Source: Marinobacter sp. ANT_B65 (GTDB lineage Bacteria > Pseudomonadota > Gammaproteobacteria > Pseudomonadales > Oleiphilaceae). Taken from it: DNA of 64,000 nucleotides. The notes under the pieces are model-generated. The model saw only the letters and a program-made list of their open reading frames with translations. It did no database searches and was not told the DNA's origin. Position 1 is the first letter of the stretch. Each line of letters begins with the position of its first letter. The position numbers were made by a program, and so were the translations under genes. The stretch lies in the NCBI RefSeq assembly GCF_002407605.1, contig NZ_NXGV01000004.1, positions 124,001-188,000 of the forward strand, read 5' to 3'. Below are positions 1 to 10,092 of the stretch, one piece after another.

Positions 1-63
1 CTGGTGATGCAAGGCCTGGCAAAAGATAACGGGCTTCCCGAGTTACCGATGCCCAAGGCCTGA
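1..63 (+). CDS. 3' end of an unidentified gene
   Basis: The first 20 codons are open in frame 1 and end at TGA (61-63), just before a strong bidirectional terminator. The visible C-terminus ends in PELPMPKA. Too little is present to name the product. It converges on the reductase gene on the opposite strand, which fits the end of a real gene. Confidence 0.5.
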   Translation: MVMQGLAKDNGLPELPMPKA

Positions 64-117
64 TGGCCCCTGATCCTGCGTCGATCACCCGGCAGAAAAG
101 CGACAGTAAAAACCCAT

Positions 118-151
118 AAAAGGCATCAGAATGAAAGTTCTGATGCCTTTT
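118..151. terminator. Bidirectional rho-independent terminator
   Basis: A perfect inverted repeat, AAAAGGCATCAGAA, a six-base loop, then TTCTGATGCCTTTT. It has a T-run on either strand and lies between two convergent genes, so it can end both the gene running off the left edge and the reductase gene. Confidence 0.9.
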
Positions 152-157
152 AACGTT

Positions 158-1171
158 TTAGTTCCGGGGTGCGTATTCCAGCACGTCGGAAAAGAATCTG
201 TCAGCTGGCAACCCGGCTTCAAGCAGGGCATCCATTAGCGTGTAAACCATCGCAGGTGAGCCACTTACGTGTACTTCTACGTTATTCCAGTCGGCGCCGG
301 AATCCAGCACCGCACGTACGAGCTGATCATGATGTCCGCTCCAGTCATTGTCCTCGTCATCACCGACTACCGGCTGGAAGGTAAACTCTGGCCAGTCCTG
401 CTCCCACTGGCTGGCCATGGACCGGAGGTACATATCCTCTTGCCGGCGAACCCCCCAGAACAGCTTTACCGTCTGGGAACAGGATGTTCCGCGCAGGTAA
501 TCCACCAGACTTTTCATCTGCGCAAAACCGGTACCCGCCGCAATCAGCAGCAAAGGCTTCTCCGGCATACAGGCAAGACAGGCCTTGCCATAGGGTAACT
601 CGATATTGACGGTTTCTCCGGAAGTCAGAGCGTCAATCACCTTCTGCGCAGACACCCAATCCGGAGACGCCTGAATATGCAGCTCAATATGCGGCTCAGA
701 CGGGCTGCTGGCGATCGAAAAATAGCAGGGTTCAGCATCCGGCAGGTTGACCGCCAGATACTGGCCCGCATGAAAAGACAGTTCACGCCTCCGCGGCAGC
801 TGAAGCTCTACCCGATACACATCGTGGCTGATAGCACGCACATCCACGACATTTGCCTGAAACTTTCGGGGCGGGTTCTTTCCTGCTGCCATAACGGCAC
901 TTATCTCCAGTTCAAGATGGTCGAGCGCGGCTGTTCTGCACATCATCAGCCGCGCTCCGATGGGGATCGTCTGTTGGTTTCGGGTATTCAAAGCGGAGCC
1001 GCTGAGCAATCGGGCCTCGCATAGTTCGCATACACCGTTTTTGCACGCAAAGGGAACGGCAATACCTACACTGGCTGCAGCACTCAGCAAATCTGCGGCA
1101 GCGCCTGCTGTATAGCGAATCCCGGAAGGCTCAATGCCTACTTGCCAGCTCGGCAACTGCCGGTTGTCCAT
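158..1171 (-). CDS. 2Fe-2S ferredoxin / FAD / NAD(P) oxidoreductase
   Basis: Electron-transfer reductase of the CDP-6-deoxyglucoseen reductase-like (AscD/phenol hydroxylase reductase) type. The N-terminal ~90 residues are a plant-type 2Fe-2S ferredoxin with CKNGVCELC and a later MCRTA cysteine. Then come an FAD-binding barrel (GQYLAVNLP, YFSIASSP) and a nucleotide-binding domain (LLIAAGTGFAQMKSL, HVSGSPAMV). An upstream in-frame ATG at 1201 would overlap ubiD by 29 bases. I prefer the ATG at 1171 (MDNRQLP), one base after the ubiD stop, giving 337 residues and tight coupling to ubiD. It is co-transcribed with ubiD and could supply reduced flavin or electrons, but its true partner is unknown. 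Confidence 0.85.
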   Translation of the reverse strand: MDNRQLPSWQVGIEPSGIRYTAGAAADLLSAAASVGIAVPFACKNGVCELCEARLLSGSALNTRNQQTIPIGARLMMCRTAALDHLELEISAVMAAGKNPPRKFQANVVDVRAISHDVYRVELQLPRRRELSFHAGQYLAVNLPDAEPCYFSIASSPSEPHIELHIQASPDWVSAQKVIDALTSGETVNIELPYGKACLACMPEKPLLLIAAGTGFAQMKSLVDYLRGTSCSQTVKLFWGVRRQEDMYLRSMASQWEQDWPEFTFQPVVGDDEDNDWSGHHDQLVRAVLDSGADWNNVEVHVSGSPAMVYTLMDALLEAGLPADRFFSDVLEYAPRN

Positions 1172-1172
1172 A

Positions 1173-2660
1173 TCAATCGGGGCGGGCCGGAGAAGTTTCA
1201 ATACCCAGGCTGTCCCAGAGTTCGTCTACGCGCTGTTTGACCGCGTCGGACATGGCAATAGGTTCGCCCCATTCCCGATCGGTTTCGCCCGGCCATTTAT
1301 TGGTGGCATCCATTCCCATTTTGGAGCCCAGCCCCGACACTGGCGAGGCGAAATCCAGATAATCAATGGGCGTGTTCTCGACCAGCAAAGTATCTCGGGC
1401 GGGGTCCATCCGCGTCGTGATGGCCCAGATTACATCTTCCCAGTTCCGGGCATTCACATCGTCATCAGTGACAATAACAAACTTGGTGTACATGAACTGG
1501 CGCAGAAAAGACCATACGCCCATCATCACCCGCTTGGCATGGCCGGGATACTGCTTTTTCATAGTCACAACTGCAAGACGGTAAGAGCAGCCTTCCGGGG
1601 GCAAATAGAAATCCACAATCTCTGGAAATTGCTTCTGCAGAATCGGAATAAATACTTCATTCAGCGCCACGCCCAGAATAGCTGGCTCATCGGGCGGCCT
1701 GCCGGTATAGGTGCTGTGATAAATCGGGTTTTTCCGGTGGGTAATACGCTCGACAGTGAAGACGGGGAATTCATCCACTTCGTTGTAGTAACCTGTGTGA
1801 TCCCCAAACGGACCTTCAGGCGCCCTGTCGTCGGGATAGATAAAGCCTTCAAGTACAATTTCCGCGCTGGCAGGCACCTGCAGGTCACTGAGGCCACACT
1901 GCACCAGCTCGGTACGACTGCCCCGGAGCAGGCCCGCAAATGCATACTCGGACAGCGAATCGGGCACTGGCGTTACGGCACCAAGAATTGTGGCCGGATC
2001 TGCACCCAGAGCCACAGCGACCGGATAAGGCTTGCCCGGATTGGCCTTTTGAAACTCCTGAAAATCCAGCGCACCGCCGCGATGGCTCAACCAGCGCATG
2101 ATCAGACGGTTACGGCCGATAACCTGTTGCCGGTATATCCCGAGATTCTGACGCTCTTTGTGGGGTCCACGGGTAATCACCAGGGGCCAGGTCACCAAAG
2201 GCCCGGCATCCCCGGGCCAGCAGTGCTGCACCGGAATCTGGTAAAGATCGACCTTGTCTTTTTCGATGACAACTTCCTGGCAGGGCGCAGACCTGAGCAC
2301 TTTCGGGCTCATACGCATTACCTGCCGAAGCAATGGCAGTTTTTCGATCGCGTCCCTGAAGCCCTTGGGGGGATCCGGCTCCTTCAGATAGGCCAGCAAT
2401 TTGCCAATGTCCCGAAGCGCGGTAACACTCTCTTGCCCCATACCCAGAGCCACTCTTCTCGTGGTGCCAAAGAGGTTGGCAAGCACGGGCATGTCGTAGC
2501 CCTTGGGGTTTTCAAACAACAATGCAGGACCGCCTGCCCGCAGTGTGCGGTCACAGATTTCGGTCATTTCCAGATGGGGATCTACTTCAACCGGGATGCG
2601 CTTCAGCTCGCCCAGTTTCTCCAACTGATCAATGAAATCCCGCAGATCGTTGTATTTCAT
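1173..2660 (-). CDS. ubiD: 4-hydroxy-3-polyprenylbenzoate decarboxylase UbiD
   Basis: Prenylated-FMN-dependent decarboxylase of ubiquinone biosynthesis, removing the ring carboxyl of 4-hydroxy-3-polyprenylbenzoate. At 495 residues it matches the family length. It starts [22 protein letters not shown], as UbiD proteins do, and carries the conserved [12 protein letters not shown] segment and the [12 protein letters not shown] block. The order rho, ubiD, reductase on one strand is the usual pseudomonad/Marinobacter arrangement. The ATG at 2660 is followed by a full-length N-terminus. A 110 bp palindromic element separates it from rho, so it may have its own promoter. Confidence 0.95.
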   Translation of the reverse strand: MKYNDLRDFIDQLEKLGELKRIPVEVDPHLEMTEICDRTLRAGGPALLFENPKGYDMPVLANLFGTTRRVALGMGQESVTALRDIGKLLAYLKEPDPPKGFRDAIEKLPLLRQVMRMSPKVLRSAPCQEVVIEKDKVDLYQIPVQHCWPGDAGPLVTWPLVITRGPHKERQNLGIYRQQVIGRNRLIMRWLSHRGGALDFQEFQKANPGKPYPVAVALGADPATILGAVTPVPDSLSEYAFAGLLRGSRTELVQCGLSDLQVPASAEIVLEGFIYPDDRAPEGPFGDHTGYYNEVDEFPVFTVERITHRKNPIYHSTYTGRPPDEPAILGVALNEVFIPILQKQFPEIVDFYLPPEGCSYRLAVVTMKKQYPGHAKRVMMGVWSFLRQFMYTKFVIVTDDDVNARNWEDVIWAITTRMDPARDTLLVENTPIDYLDFASPVSGLGSKMGMDATNKWPGETDREWGEPIAMSDAVKQRVDELWDSLGIETSPARPD

Positions 2661-2729
2661 CGTTGGCTCCGAAAACGGCTGGTTTCAAATTCGAATTTCA
2701 TCGCCTCCCGGACCTCTCGCCCGGTGCCA

Positions 2730-2840
2730 GAACGCAATGAGGGCCGGCTTTCCCAGACACGCCGTAAACCCATCCCTGGGGGCTTGGTCTTGCCATCCAT
2801 GGCAAGACACAGTCTGGGAAAGCCGGCCCTCACCGCGTTC
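2730..2840. repeat. Intergenic long inverted-repeat element
   Basis: Two arms of about 28 bases (2730-2757 and 2812-2840), each carrying GAGGGCCGGCTTTCCCAGAC or its complement, enclose a smaller palindrome, TCTTGCC atcca TGGCAAGA-like. The element fills the rho-ubiD gap. Its structure resembles REP/MITE-like intergenic repeats. A second element with a similar plan but different arms is at 26092-26207. Confidence 0.75.
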
Positions 2841-2922
2841 ACGGAATTATCAGTTAACTCAAGACCAAAACCCGCCAAAACTTAACTGTAATCCAATAGA
2901 GGTACGCGCCCAAAACCTGACC

Positions 2923-2955
2923 GGCAGTACCGGAGACACCCTCCCCGGTACTGCC
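2923..2955 (-). terminator. Probable rho gene terminator
   Basis: An 11 bp perfect stem (GGCAGTACCGG / CCGGTACTGCC) with an 11-base loop lies 66 bases past the rho stop codon. On the minus strand it is followed by GGTCAGGTTTTGG, so the T-run is weak and displaced. It may act as a partial terminator or an RNA 3'-end stabiliser. Confidence 0.55.
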
Positions 2956-3021
2956 AGCCCCAAAGGCAAAAGCGCGAATGCAGCACCTGGCCGATACGAC
3001 CGAGGCACTAACGCACCAATC

Positions 3022-4284
3022 TTAGCGACGCTTCATCGACTGGAAGAACTCGTCGTTGGTCTTGGTGTCTTTCAGCTTGTCCAGCAAGAATTCGATAGCT
3101 GCGGTATCGTCGTCCATGGAGTGCAGCAATTTACGCAGAATCCACACTCGCTGGATATCCGCTTCGCTCATCAGAAGGTCTTCACGACGCGTGCCGGAGC
3201 TACGGATATTGATTGCCGGATAAACACGTTTCTCTGCGATCTTGCGATCCAGATGAATTTCCATGTTACCTGTGCCCTTGAACTCCTCGTAGATCACTTC
3301 GTCCATCTTGGATCCAGTGTTCACCAGAGCTGTTGCAAGAATTGTGAGACTGCCGCCTTCTTCAACGTTACGGGCTGCACCGAAGAAACGCTTGGGTTTC
3401 TCGAGAGCGTGGGCGTCAACACCACCGGTCAAAACCTTGCCAGAGGAAGGAATTACCGTGTTATAGGCACGAGCCAGACGGGTGATGGAGTCCAGCAGGA
3501 TGATCACATCTTTCTTGTGCTCAACCAGACGCTTGGCTTTCTCGATAACCATTTCCGCTACCTGAACATGACGCGCAGGTGGCTCATCGAAGGTTGACGC
3601 AATCACTTCGCCGCGCACAGTGCGCTGCATTTCGGTAACTTCTTCCGGACGCTCATCAATCAGAAGCACCATGACATGGCACTCTGGATAGTTGCGCGTG
3701 ATCGACTGGGCAATACTCTGCATCAGCAGGGTCTTACCAGCCTTGGGTGGCGAGACAATCAGTCCGCGCTGGCCTTTTCCGATTGGAGCAACAAGGTCCA
3801 GTACCCGCGACGAAAGATCCTCGGTGCTTCCGTTACCAGCTTCCAGTTGCATGCGCTCGTCAGGAAACAGTGGCGTCAGATTTTCAAACAGGATCTTGTT
3901 ACGGGCATTGTCTGGCTTGTCGAAGTTGATTTCAGAAACTTTCAACAATGCAAAATAACGCTCACCGTCTTTCGGTGGGCGAATTTTGCCGGCAACGGTA
4001 TCGCCGGTGCGAAGATTAAAGCGGCGGATCTGGCTGGGGGAGACGTAAATATCGTCTGGCCCGGCCAGGTATGAGGCGTCGGCAGAGCGGAGGAAGCCGA
4101 AACCGTCCTGCAGAATTTCCAGTACGCCATCGCCATAAATGTCTTCGCCGCTTTTCGCATGCTTCTTCAATATGGTGAAGATAACATCCTGTTTACGCGA
4201 GCGCGCCAGGTTTTCGAGGCCCATCTCTTGCGCAATTTCGAGCAATTCGGGCATGGAGTTCTGCTTGAGTTCGGTAAGGTTCAT
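3022..4284 (-). CDS. rho: Transcription termination factor Rho
   Basis: Hexameric RNA-dependent ATPase that terminates transcription. At 420 residues it is the normal gammaproteobacterial length. The N-terminal helical domain (MNLTELKQ) leads into the cold-shock-like RNA-binding fold ([23 protein letters not shown]). Walker A is SPPKAGKT near residue 180, Walker B is [10 protein letters not shown], and the R-loop region is [12 protein letters not shown]. The stop is followed by a hairpin. In many relatives trxA lies directly upstream of rho; here five molybdenum-cofactor genes intervene. Confidence 0.98.
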   Translation of the reverse strand: MNLTELKQNSMPELLEIAQEMGLENLARSRKQDVIFTILKKHAKSGEDIYGDGVLEILQDGFGFLRSADASYLAGPDDIYVSPSQIRRFNLRTGDTVAGKIRPPKDGERYFALLKVSEINFDKPDNARNKILFENLTPLFPDERMQLEAGNGSTEDLSSRVLDLVAPIGKGQRGLIVSPPKAGKTLLMQSIAQSITRNYPECHVMVLLIDERPEEVTEMQRTVRGEVIASTFDEPPARHVQVAEMVIEKAKRLVEHKKDVIILLDSITRLARAYNTVIPSSGKVLTGGVDAHALEKPKRFFGAARNVEEGGSLTILATALVNTGSKMDEVIYEEFKGTGNMEIHLDRKIAEKRVYPAINIRSSGTRREDLLMSEADIQRVWILRKLLHSMDDDTAAIEFLLDKLKDTKTNDEFFQSMKRR

Positions 4285-4651
4285 AGGTTATTAGATTTTC
4301 AAGAATGGAATTAAACGGAAGTTGGGATGACAGGGGTGCCCAGGAACAAATCATTTAACTAGTTGTAAAACAGATGCTGGCTGATGAAACAACCGGGGTA
4401 AAGATATAATCCGGAATCAAAGTGCTAGAAGCCAGTAGAGTGGGAACAACCGTTCGCAGGGCAAGAGCGATAATCTGCTACCTTACCCGCCGATGTCAAG
4501 CATGAGAGGCAAATAAACGCCATTTTCCTGCTCAAAAGCCTGCGCGCGCGACCAGAAGCCTCCCCCTGATGGGTTACTCCCTTCCAATCCCTGCCGCTGA
4601 TGGGGATACTTACGGGCAACATATTTACTGTATTTCCCGGAGCACCGTCCC
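4285..4651. other. Divergent rho / moaB intergenic region
   Basis: 367 bases without a convincing gene; the short minus-strand frames here have no support. It must hold the rho leader (minus strand) and the moaB promoter (plus strand). I looked for the molybdenum-cofactor riboswitch, since moa genes follow, but could not recognise its conserved core with confidence. Confidence 0.5.
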
Positions 4652-5224
4652 ATGAGTAGTGAACGTACCAGCGAGCTTAAGCCCCTCAACATCGCGATTC
4701 TTACCATATCCGACAGCCGTGGAGAGGATGAAGACTCCTCCGGCCAGTTTCTTGAAGACAGTGTTGTAGAGGCCGGGCACCGGCTGATTTCGCGGCGCAT
4801 CCTGCCGGACGACGTTTATCTCGTTCGTGCGGCGATGTCATGCTGGATTGCGGAACCGGATGTCCATGTGGTTATCATAACTGGAGGCACAGGCTTTCAT
4901 GAGCGCGACAGCACGCCGGAAGCTGTTGCGCCACTATTGGACAAGACCATCGAAGGCTTCGGGGAAGAATTTCGACGTATTTCCGCTTCAGAGATCGGCA
5001 CGTCTACTATCCAGTCCAGAGCCTTTGGCGGCCTTGCCAACCATACTGCAATTTTCTGCCTGCCAGGCTCCACCGGAGCATGCCGGACGGGCTGGAACGG
5101 CATATTGAACACCCAACTCGACAGCCGCCACGGCCCCTGCAACTTTTCAGCTCTGGTCAGCCGGAAGCCGGAACGTGCTGTTGAACGCCTTCAGCAGGTT
5201 ATCGGCAAACGCGCTACCCGCTAA
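4652..5224 (+). CDS. moaB: Molybdopterin adenylyltransferase-type protein MoaB
   Basis: Molybdenum cofactor synthesis protein of the MoaB/MogA family, which adenylates molybdopterin before metal insertion. Its 190 residues contain the N-terminal [11 protein letters not shown] strand-loop, the VVIITGGTG motif near residue 75 and the [14 protein letters not shown] segment. The last has lengthened loops typical of MoaB rather than MogA. It is the first gene of a plus-strand block moaB-moeA-moaD-moaE. The upstream CGGAGCACCGTCCC offers a plausible Shine-Dalgarno sequence (GGAG). Confidence 0.92.
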   Translation: MSSERTSELKPLNIAILTISDSRGEDEDSSGQFLEDSVVEAGHRLISRRILPDDVYLVRAAMSCWIAEPDVHVVIITGGTGFHERDSTPEAVAPLLDKTIEGFGEEFRRISASEIGTSTIQSRAFGGLANHTAIFCLPGSTGACRTGWNGILNTQLDSRHGPCNFSALVSRKPERAVERLQQVIGKRATR

Positions 5225-5262
5225 TTTCACTGCCCACTAATTCAGAACATGGAGAGAAAACC

Positions 5263-6474
5263 ATGGCAGCCAATCTGACACCGGTTGAAGAGGCCATTGC
5301 CCACTTGCTGGCTAAAGCTCCGGTGATGACAGAATCCCTGCTCGTACCAATTGCGGAAAGCCTGGGCCGGGTACTGGCTCAGGACTACAGGGTTCCCGCG
5401 GACGTGCCTCCGGCCGACAACAGTGCCGTGGACGGCTACGCCCTGCGCGCCGGGGACTTTACTCCAGGCCAGGTACTGCCCGTATCAGACCGGATCCCGG
5501 CCGGCTCTGCCCCCGCTCCGCTAAAGCCCGGCACCGCCGCCCGTATTTTTACCGGCTCAGAGATTCCGGCCGGTGCCGACACAGTCGTAATGCAGGAGCG
5601 GGTTGAGGTTACAGGTAGTGGCATAGAGATTAATTCAGAGGTAAAGGCCGATCAGAATATCCGCCAGCGCGGCCAGGATCTCACTGAGGGCGATGTGGCC
5701 CTGAAAAAAGGTACCCGGATCCGGCCTCAGGAGATGGGGCTTCTTGCCTCCATGGGTATAGCGGACGTCGCAGTCATGAAAAGATTGCGAGTCGCGATCC
5801 TGTCCACGGGCGACGAACTGGTGGATCCGGGAACACCGCTGGAACCAGGGCAAATCTACAATACGAACCGCTTTACCTTGCTTGGCCTGCTGGCAGAGGC
5901 TGGCTGCAAGGTCGTATTGTGCGAAACCTTGAAAGATACCCGGTCTGTTACCCGGGAAGCCCTGGAAGGCGCCGCAGCACAGGCAGATCTGATCATCACC
6001 AGTGGTGGGGTTTCTGTTGGCGAGGAAGACCACGTGCGCGCTGTTCTGGAAGATTCCGGCGAGCTGTCGCTCTGGCGTCTGGCGATCAAACCCGGAAAAC
6101 CTCTCGCGTTCGGGTCGATCAACGGCACGCCCGTACTGGGCCTGCCCGGCAACCCGGCTGCGGTGCTGGTCACATTCCTGATCGTGGGTATGCCCTACAT
6201 ACGCAGCTGTCAGGGCCGCCTGCAGATTCACCCTTCGGGTCAGCAGCTGCCTGCCGCCTTTAACGTATCCTCGCCCTCAGTGCGCAGGGAGTTTGTCCGC
6301 GCACGTACGGAATCTGTCAATGGCCAAAGCAGGGTCAGCGCCTACCCGAACCAGAGCTCTGGCGTACTGAGCTCTGCCTGCTGGGCCGGTGGTCTGGCGG
6401 TTGTCCCGGAGCAGACCACGGTTACTGAGGGTGACCTGCTAACCTACTTTCCATTCACTGAGTTGCTGAGCTGA
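5263..6474 (+). CDS. moeA: Molybdopterin molybdotransferase MoeA
   Basis: Inserts molybdate into adenylated molybdopterin. At 403 residues it is the usual length. Family motifs in order: [17 protein letters not shown] near residue 50, [41 protein letters not shown] and [14 protein letters not shown]. Domain IV follows at the C-terminus. A GGAGAG sequence sits before the ATG at 5263. It ends one base before moaD, so the two are coupled. In this block it would use the MoaB product directly. Confidence 0.97.
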   Translation: MAANLTPVEEAIAHLLAKAPVMTESLLVPIAESLGRVLAQDYRVPADVPPADNSAVDGYALRAGDFTPGQVLPVSDRIPAGSAPAPLKPGTAARIFTGSEIPAGADTVVMQERVEVTGSGIEINSEVKADQNIRQRGQDLTEGDVALKKGTRIRPQEMGLLASMGIADVAVMKRLRVAILSTGDELVDPGTPLEPGQIYNTNRFTLLGLLAEAGCKVVLCETLKDTRSVTREALEGAAAQADLIITSGGVSVGEEDHVRAVLEDSGELSLWRLAIKPGKPLAFGSINGTPVLGLPGNPAAVLVTFLIVGMPYIRSCQGRLQIHPSGQQLPAAFNVSSPSVRREFVRARTESVNGQSRVSAYPNQSSGVLSSACWAGGLAVVPEQTTVTEGDLLTYFPFTELLS

Positions 6475-6475
6475 T

Positions 6476-6736
6476 ATGACCGACCAGACCCTGACCGTCC
6501 GTTTTTTTGCCCGTCTCCGGGAAGAGCTGGGCACAGAACAACTGCAGCTACCGGCAGAAAAGAACCAGACCGCTGGCGACCTGCTTGCCTCTCTGGCCAG
6601 TCGCGGTGGCCCATGGGCCCAGTTGCAGGGTAGCCAGCCGGTAATGATTGCAATCAATCAGGCCATGGCAAAACCCGGAACATCCGTGAAAGCCGGGGAT
6701 GAAGTGGCGTTTTTCCCGCCGGTAACCGGAGGTTAG
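6476..6736 (+). CDS. moaD: Molybdopterin synthase sulfur carrier subunit MoaD
   Basis: Small ubiquitin-fold protein (86 residues) whose C-terminal glycine is thiocarboxylated and donates sulfur to precursor Z in the MoaD-MoaE synthase. It ends in FFPPVTGG, the diagnostic C-terminal diglycine. The TVRFFARLREELG start and VAINQ-like central strand fit the family. It begins one base after the moeA stop and ends one base before moaE. Confidence 0.96.
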   Translation: MTDQTLTVRFFARLREELGTEQLQLPAEKNQTAGDLLASLASRGGPWAQLQGSQPVMIAINQAMAKPGTSVKAGDEVAFFPPVTGG

Positions 6737-6737
6737 G

Positions 6738-7187
6738 ATGATCAGTATCCAGACAGAGGATTTTGATTCGGGTGCCGAGTACGCCGCCCTGCGAGACAGT
6801 GGCACGGGTACAGGCGCTATTGCTACATTTACCGGGCTGGTACGCGACAACGGTGACATGCAGGGCGTATCGGGATTGTTTCTGGAGCATTATTCGGGAA
6901 TGACGGAACAGGTCATTTCGGGGCTTGTAGAGGAGGCTTCGCGGCGCTGGGATGTTCGCAAAGCGCGGGTCATTCACCGGATTGGCAAGTTATTGCTACA
7001 GGACCAGATTGTTTTTGTGGGGGTTTGCAGCGGTCACCGTAGGGATGCGTTTGCAGCCTGCGAATTCATCATGGATGCTTTGAAGACGTCTGCGCCGTTC
7101 TGGAAGAAGGAGCTTTCTGATAGCGGAGAGCATTGGGTAGAGCAGAAGGCTTCGGATATTATTCGGGGAGAGGCCTGGCAGAAGTAG
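6738..7187 (+). CDS. moaE: Molybdopterin synthase catalytic subunit MoaE
   Basis: Large subunit of molybdopterin synthase. Its 149 residues include TGAIATFTGLVRDN near the N-terminus, LFLEHYSGMTEQ, the VIHRIGKLLLQDQIVFVGVCSGHR block with the expected basic residues, and PFWKKE, where the conserved lysines receive the MoaD tail. It is the last gene of the plus-strand block and converges on mobA with an 18-base gap. Confidence 0.97.
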   Translation: MISIQTEDFDSGAEYAALRDSGTGTGAIATFTGLVRDNGDMQGVSGLFLEHYSGMTEQVISGLVEEASRRWDVRKARVIHRIGKLLLQDQIVFVGVCSGHRRDAFAACEFIMDALKTSAPFWKKELSDSGEHWVEQKASDIIRGEAWQK

Positions 7188-7205
7188 TTCAGGCCTCCGC
7201 AAACC

Positions 7206-7811
7206 TTAGCTCATCAGGTCTTCTGGTCGGTTTCTGTTTTTGAAAACCGCTTCAGCACCAGGGCAATCCAGTGCTTTTGCGCCAGCAGCGTTTGCAAATA
7301 CCATTACCCTGCGATTGTCATCCCGTAACTGAGCCTCCAAAAGCCCCGCAAGTCTGACCGGGTATACGCCATGCAAGGGATGATCCCTGCCATCGCACCG
7401 GGCGATCACGGGCCTGCCCGGCTGTTCCCGCCAGGCGGCAAGAAGTCTCTGGAATACTTCCGGCTGCACCCCGGGAGTATCGCAGGGGCAGACGAGCACT
7501 GCGTCAAAACCGCGCTTTTCTGCTTCTGTCATGCCCGCCAGCAAACCTGCAAGAGGGCCCTGGGCTTTGTAACCGAAGGGGTCTTCCAGTACATCGCCGA
7601 GCATTCGGTATTCGTTCAGAGAGCGGTTAGCGCTTATAAGTACAGGGGTGACAACGGCCCTCAGGGCCCTGGCTACCCAGTACGCCATTGGGCGTTCATG
7701 CCAGTGCATGAGGCCTTTGTCTCTGCCATTCATGCGGGTTCCCTTTCCGCCAGCGAGCAGCAGGGCACATGCTTTTTGCGAACCTTCCTGTTTTGGAGCT
7801 GCGTCGTTCAT
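7206..7811 (-). CDS. mobA: Molybdenum cofactor guanylyltransferase MobA
   Basis: Transfers GMP to molybdopterin to give the MGD (bis-MGD) form used by DMSO-reductase-type enzymes. The nucleotide-binding motif LLLAGGKGTRMNGRDKG is near the N-terminus. Then come GPLAGLLAGM and VLVCPCDTPG, where the Asp binds metal. I use the ATG at 7811 (MNDAAPKQ), giving 201 residues; six extra codons are possible upstream. It is transcribed towards moaE and separated from trxA by a terminator. Confidence 0.93.
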   Translation of the reverse strand: MNDAAPKQEGSQKACALLLAGGKGTRMNGRDKGLMHWHERPMAYWVARALRAVVTPVLISANRSLNEYRMLGDVLEDPFGYKAQGPLAGLLAGMTEAEKRGFDAVLVCPCDTPGVQPEVFQRLLAAWREQPGRPVIARCDGRDHPLHGVYPVRLAGLLEAQLRDDNRRVMVFANAAGAKALDCPGAEAVFKNRNRPEDLMS

Positions 7812-7860
7812 GGCGTGTCTCAAGCACAAAGTGAGGCTGTTTTCTGCCTGATACGAGACA

Positions 7861-7895
7861 ATAAAAAACCGCCCAGGAGCCTGGTCCGGGGCGGT
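7861..7895 (-). terminator. trxA rho-independent terminator
   Basis: Read on the minus strand, an ACCGCCCC / GGGCGGT stem with a short secondary stem in the loop is followed by TTTTTTAT. It lies 23 bases past the trxA stop. Confidence 0.85.
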
Positions 7896-7917
7896 GTTCA
7901 GGCACTCAGAAAAACAA

Positions 7918-8244
7918 TCAGAGATTGCTGTCGAGGAATGCCGCGAGCTGGGACTTGGACAGTGCGCCTACTTTGGTAGCGTCGACGTTGCCATTTTTGA
8001 ACAGCATCAGCGTCGGAATACCACGGATATTGAACTTGGGTGGAGTCTGCTCATTTTCGTCGATGTTAAGTTTGCAGACTTTCAGCTTGCCATCGTATTC
8101 GTCAGCAATTTCTTCCAGTACAGGTGCAATCATTTTGCAGGGACCACACCACTCTGCCCAGTAATCCACCAGTACGGGAACGTCAGACTGAAGCACGTCC
8201 TGATCAAAAGATGCATCCGTTACATTTACGATATTTCCACTCAT
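7918..8244 (-). CDS. trxA: Thioredoxin 1
   Basis: Cytoplasmic dithiol oxidoreductase. The active site WCGPC sits at residues 32-36 of the 108-residue form, followed by the cis-proline region [10 protein letters not shown] longer frame starts at 8262, but the bases before 8244 read CAGGAAA, a good ribosome-binding site, and this start gives the classic 108-residue length. The gene is divergent from ppx, as in pseudomonads, and is cut off from rho by the molybdenum-cofactor block. Confidence 0.97.
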   Translation of the reverse strand: MSGNIVNVTDASFDQDVLQSDVPVLVDYWAEWCGPCKMIAPVLEEIADEYDGKLKVCKLNIDENEQTPPKFNIRGIPTLMLFKNGNVDATKVGALSKSQLAAFLDSNL

Positions 8245-8548
8245 TTCATTTTCCTGATTCATGCAGCAGATACGGTCTCCGACGGCGGCGCCGGCGCCTG
8301 TATCCGCTTGCAGTTGGCTGTTGCTGAAGGTTCCCGTTATTCGGGAGACAACCCTTCACCCCCATCAATTAGCGCCTACTTTACGCGATTGATCCGGCGG
8401 ATGTGAAGCAGTAGATCCACCAGCTTGTCCCGGCACGCTTCTGACCCCGGATAATTCCTCCGCATTTCGGCTGCAGGCAAACCCGGGCATTTACTGACAG
8501 ATCCCGGGATTATCGCTTATAGTACGCACAAGTTCACACCACAGGATT

Positions 8549-10084
8549 ATGATCACCGTGACGGCCTCCCCTTCTGCCGAAAATATTTCTGCTCCTCCAG
8601 ATATGCTGGCAGCCATCGATATGGGATCAAACAGTTTTCACATGGTCGTAGCCCGGCTGGTACATGGCGAAATCCGTACCGTCGAAAAAATGGGCGAAAA
8701 GGTCCAGCTTGGCGATGGCCTCGATTCAGAGAACTGCCTGACAGAAGAAGCACAGCAACGCGGCCTTGATTGTCTGCGCAGGTTTGCCCAGCGCCTTAAC
8801 GGAACTCCACCGGAGTGCGTTCAGATCGTGGGCACCAATGCCCTCAGGGTGGCACGCAACGCCAACCAGTTTATAGCGCGGGCGGAAGAAGTTCTGGGCT
8901 ATCCGGTGGAAATCATTGCCGGGCGGGAGGAGGCCCGACTGATCTACCTGGGCGTCGCGCACACGCTTTCTGATGATGCAGGGCGGCGTCTTGTGATCGA
9001 CATAGGCGGTGGCAGCACGGAACTGATTATCGGCGAGCGGTTTGAGCCACAGGAGCTGGAAAGCCTGCACATGGGCTGCGTATCTTTCCGGAACCAGTAT
9101 TTTTCAGATGGCCGCATCAACCGCAAACAGATGGACAAAGCCATTACCCACGCCGAGCAGGAGCTTCTCAGCATCCGCAGGCATTTCCGCTCGGTAGGCT
9201 GGCAGAGCACAGTGGGCGCGTCAGGGTCCATTAAAGCCATCAGCAACGTACTGGCAACCCTCAAGATAACCGACGGCAAAATCACCCTGCCCGCCATGGA
9301 GGAGCTGCGCCTGCGGCTGGTGGATATGGGGAACGTGGAAAAACTCAGCGAACTCGGCATGCGCCCGGATCGTCAGAATATTTTCCCCGCTGGCTTTGCG
9401 ATCCTTCTGGGCGCTTTCCGGTCCCTGGACATCCAGGATATGACATTCGCTGATGGCGCGCTCCGGGAAGGGCTGCTGTATGGAATTGCCGGTCGAATCC
9501 AACACGAAGATGTACGGGAACGGAGTATCTCGGCCCTTCAGGAGCGACACCTGCTGGACCGAAACCAGGGAGCTGCCGTCGAAGCAACTGCGATTGCAGC
9601 CTGGGAACAGATTGCAGACCACTGGGGCCTGAATACGGTTCCGGATGAGGAGGTTCTGCGGTGGGCCTGCCAACTGCACGAAATTGGCCTGACCATATCG
9701 CACAGCCAGTATCACAAGCATGGTGCATACCTGCTGCGCTATACCGACATGGCCGGCTTTACCCAGCAGGCCCAGATGGAGCTGGCAATTCTGGTACGAG
9801 GCCATCGGCGCAAGTTTTCCATGTCCATCTTTGATGGAGTAGACCCGAATGACCTGGAGCGCCTGCGGCGCCTCTGCATACTGGTGCGTCTCGCCGTGCT
9901 GATTCAGCATTCCCGCAATCAGGAACCACCACCGGCGTTCACACTGCAGCCCAGAGAGAATGGCCTTTTACTGACATTCCCCGAGGGCTGGTTTGATGAG
10001 CGGCCTCTGACACTTGCGGACCTGATGAACGAAAAGGACTATCTGGCCAAGCAGAACTTTGTGCTCGAACTGGCCGGTGGCTGA
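8549..10084 (+). CDS. ppx: Exopolyphosphatase Ppx
   Basis: Releases phosphate processively from polyphosphate; member of the ASKHA Ppx/GppA family. At 511 residues it is full length. The phosphate-1 motif AAIDMGSNSFHMVVARL is near residue 25 and the phosphate-2 motif VIDIGGGSTELIIGE near residue 150. The C-terminal half is an HD-like helical domain (HEIGLTISHSQYHKH). It is divergent from trxA across ~300 bases that should hold both promoters. Family members can also hydrolyse pppGpp. Confidence 0.94.
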   Translation: MITVTASPSAENISAPPDMLAAIDMGSNSFHMVVARLVHGEIRTVEKMGEKVQLGDGLDSENCLTEEAQQRGLDCLRRFAQRLNGTPPECVQIVGTNALRVARNANQFIARAEEVLGYPVEIIAGREEARLIYLGVAHTLSDDAGRRLVIDIGGGSTELIIGERFEPQELESLHMGCVSFRNQYFSDGRINRKQMDKAITHAEQELLSIRRHFRSVGWQSTVGASGSIKAISNVLATLKITDGKITLPAMEELRLRLVDMGNVEKLSELGMRPDRQNIFPAGFAILLGAFRSLDIQDMTFADGALREGLLYGIAGRIQHEDVRERSISALQERHLLDRNQGAAVEATAIAAWEQIADHWGLNTVPDEEVLRWACQLHEIGLTISHSQYHKHGAYLLRYTDMAGFTQQAQMELAILVRGHRRKFSMSIFDGVDPNDLERLRRLCILVRLAVLIQHSRNQEPPPAFTLQPRENGLLLTFPEGWFDERPLTLADLMNEKDYLAKQNFVLELAGG

Positions 10085-10092
10085 CAGGTTCG

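Noticed and set aside
1134..2885. 583-residue plus-strand frame over ubiD
   Set aside because: Antisense shadow of ubiD; no family pattern, and ubiD itself is full length and convincing.
4400..4651. Possible molybdenum-cofactor riboswitch before moaB
   Set aside because: The gene context suits it, but I could not match the conserved core or pairing pattern by eye.
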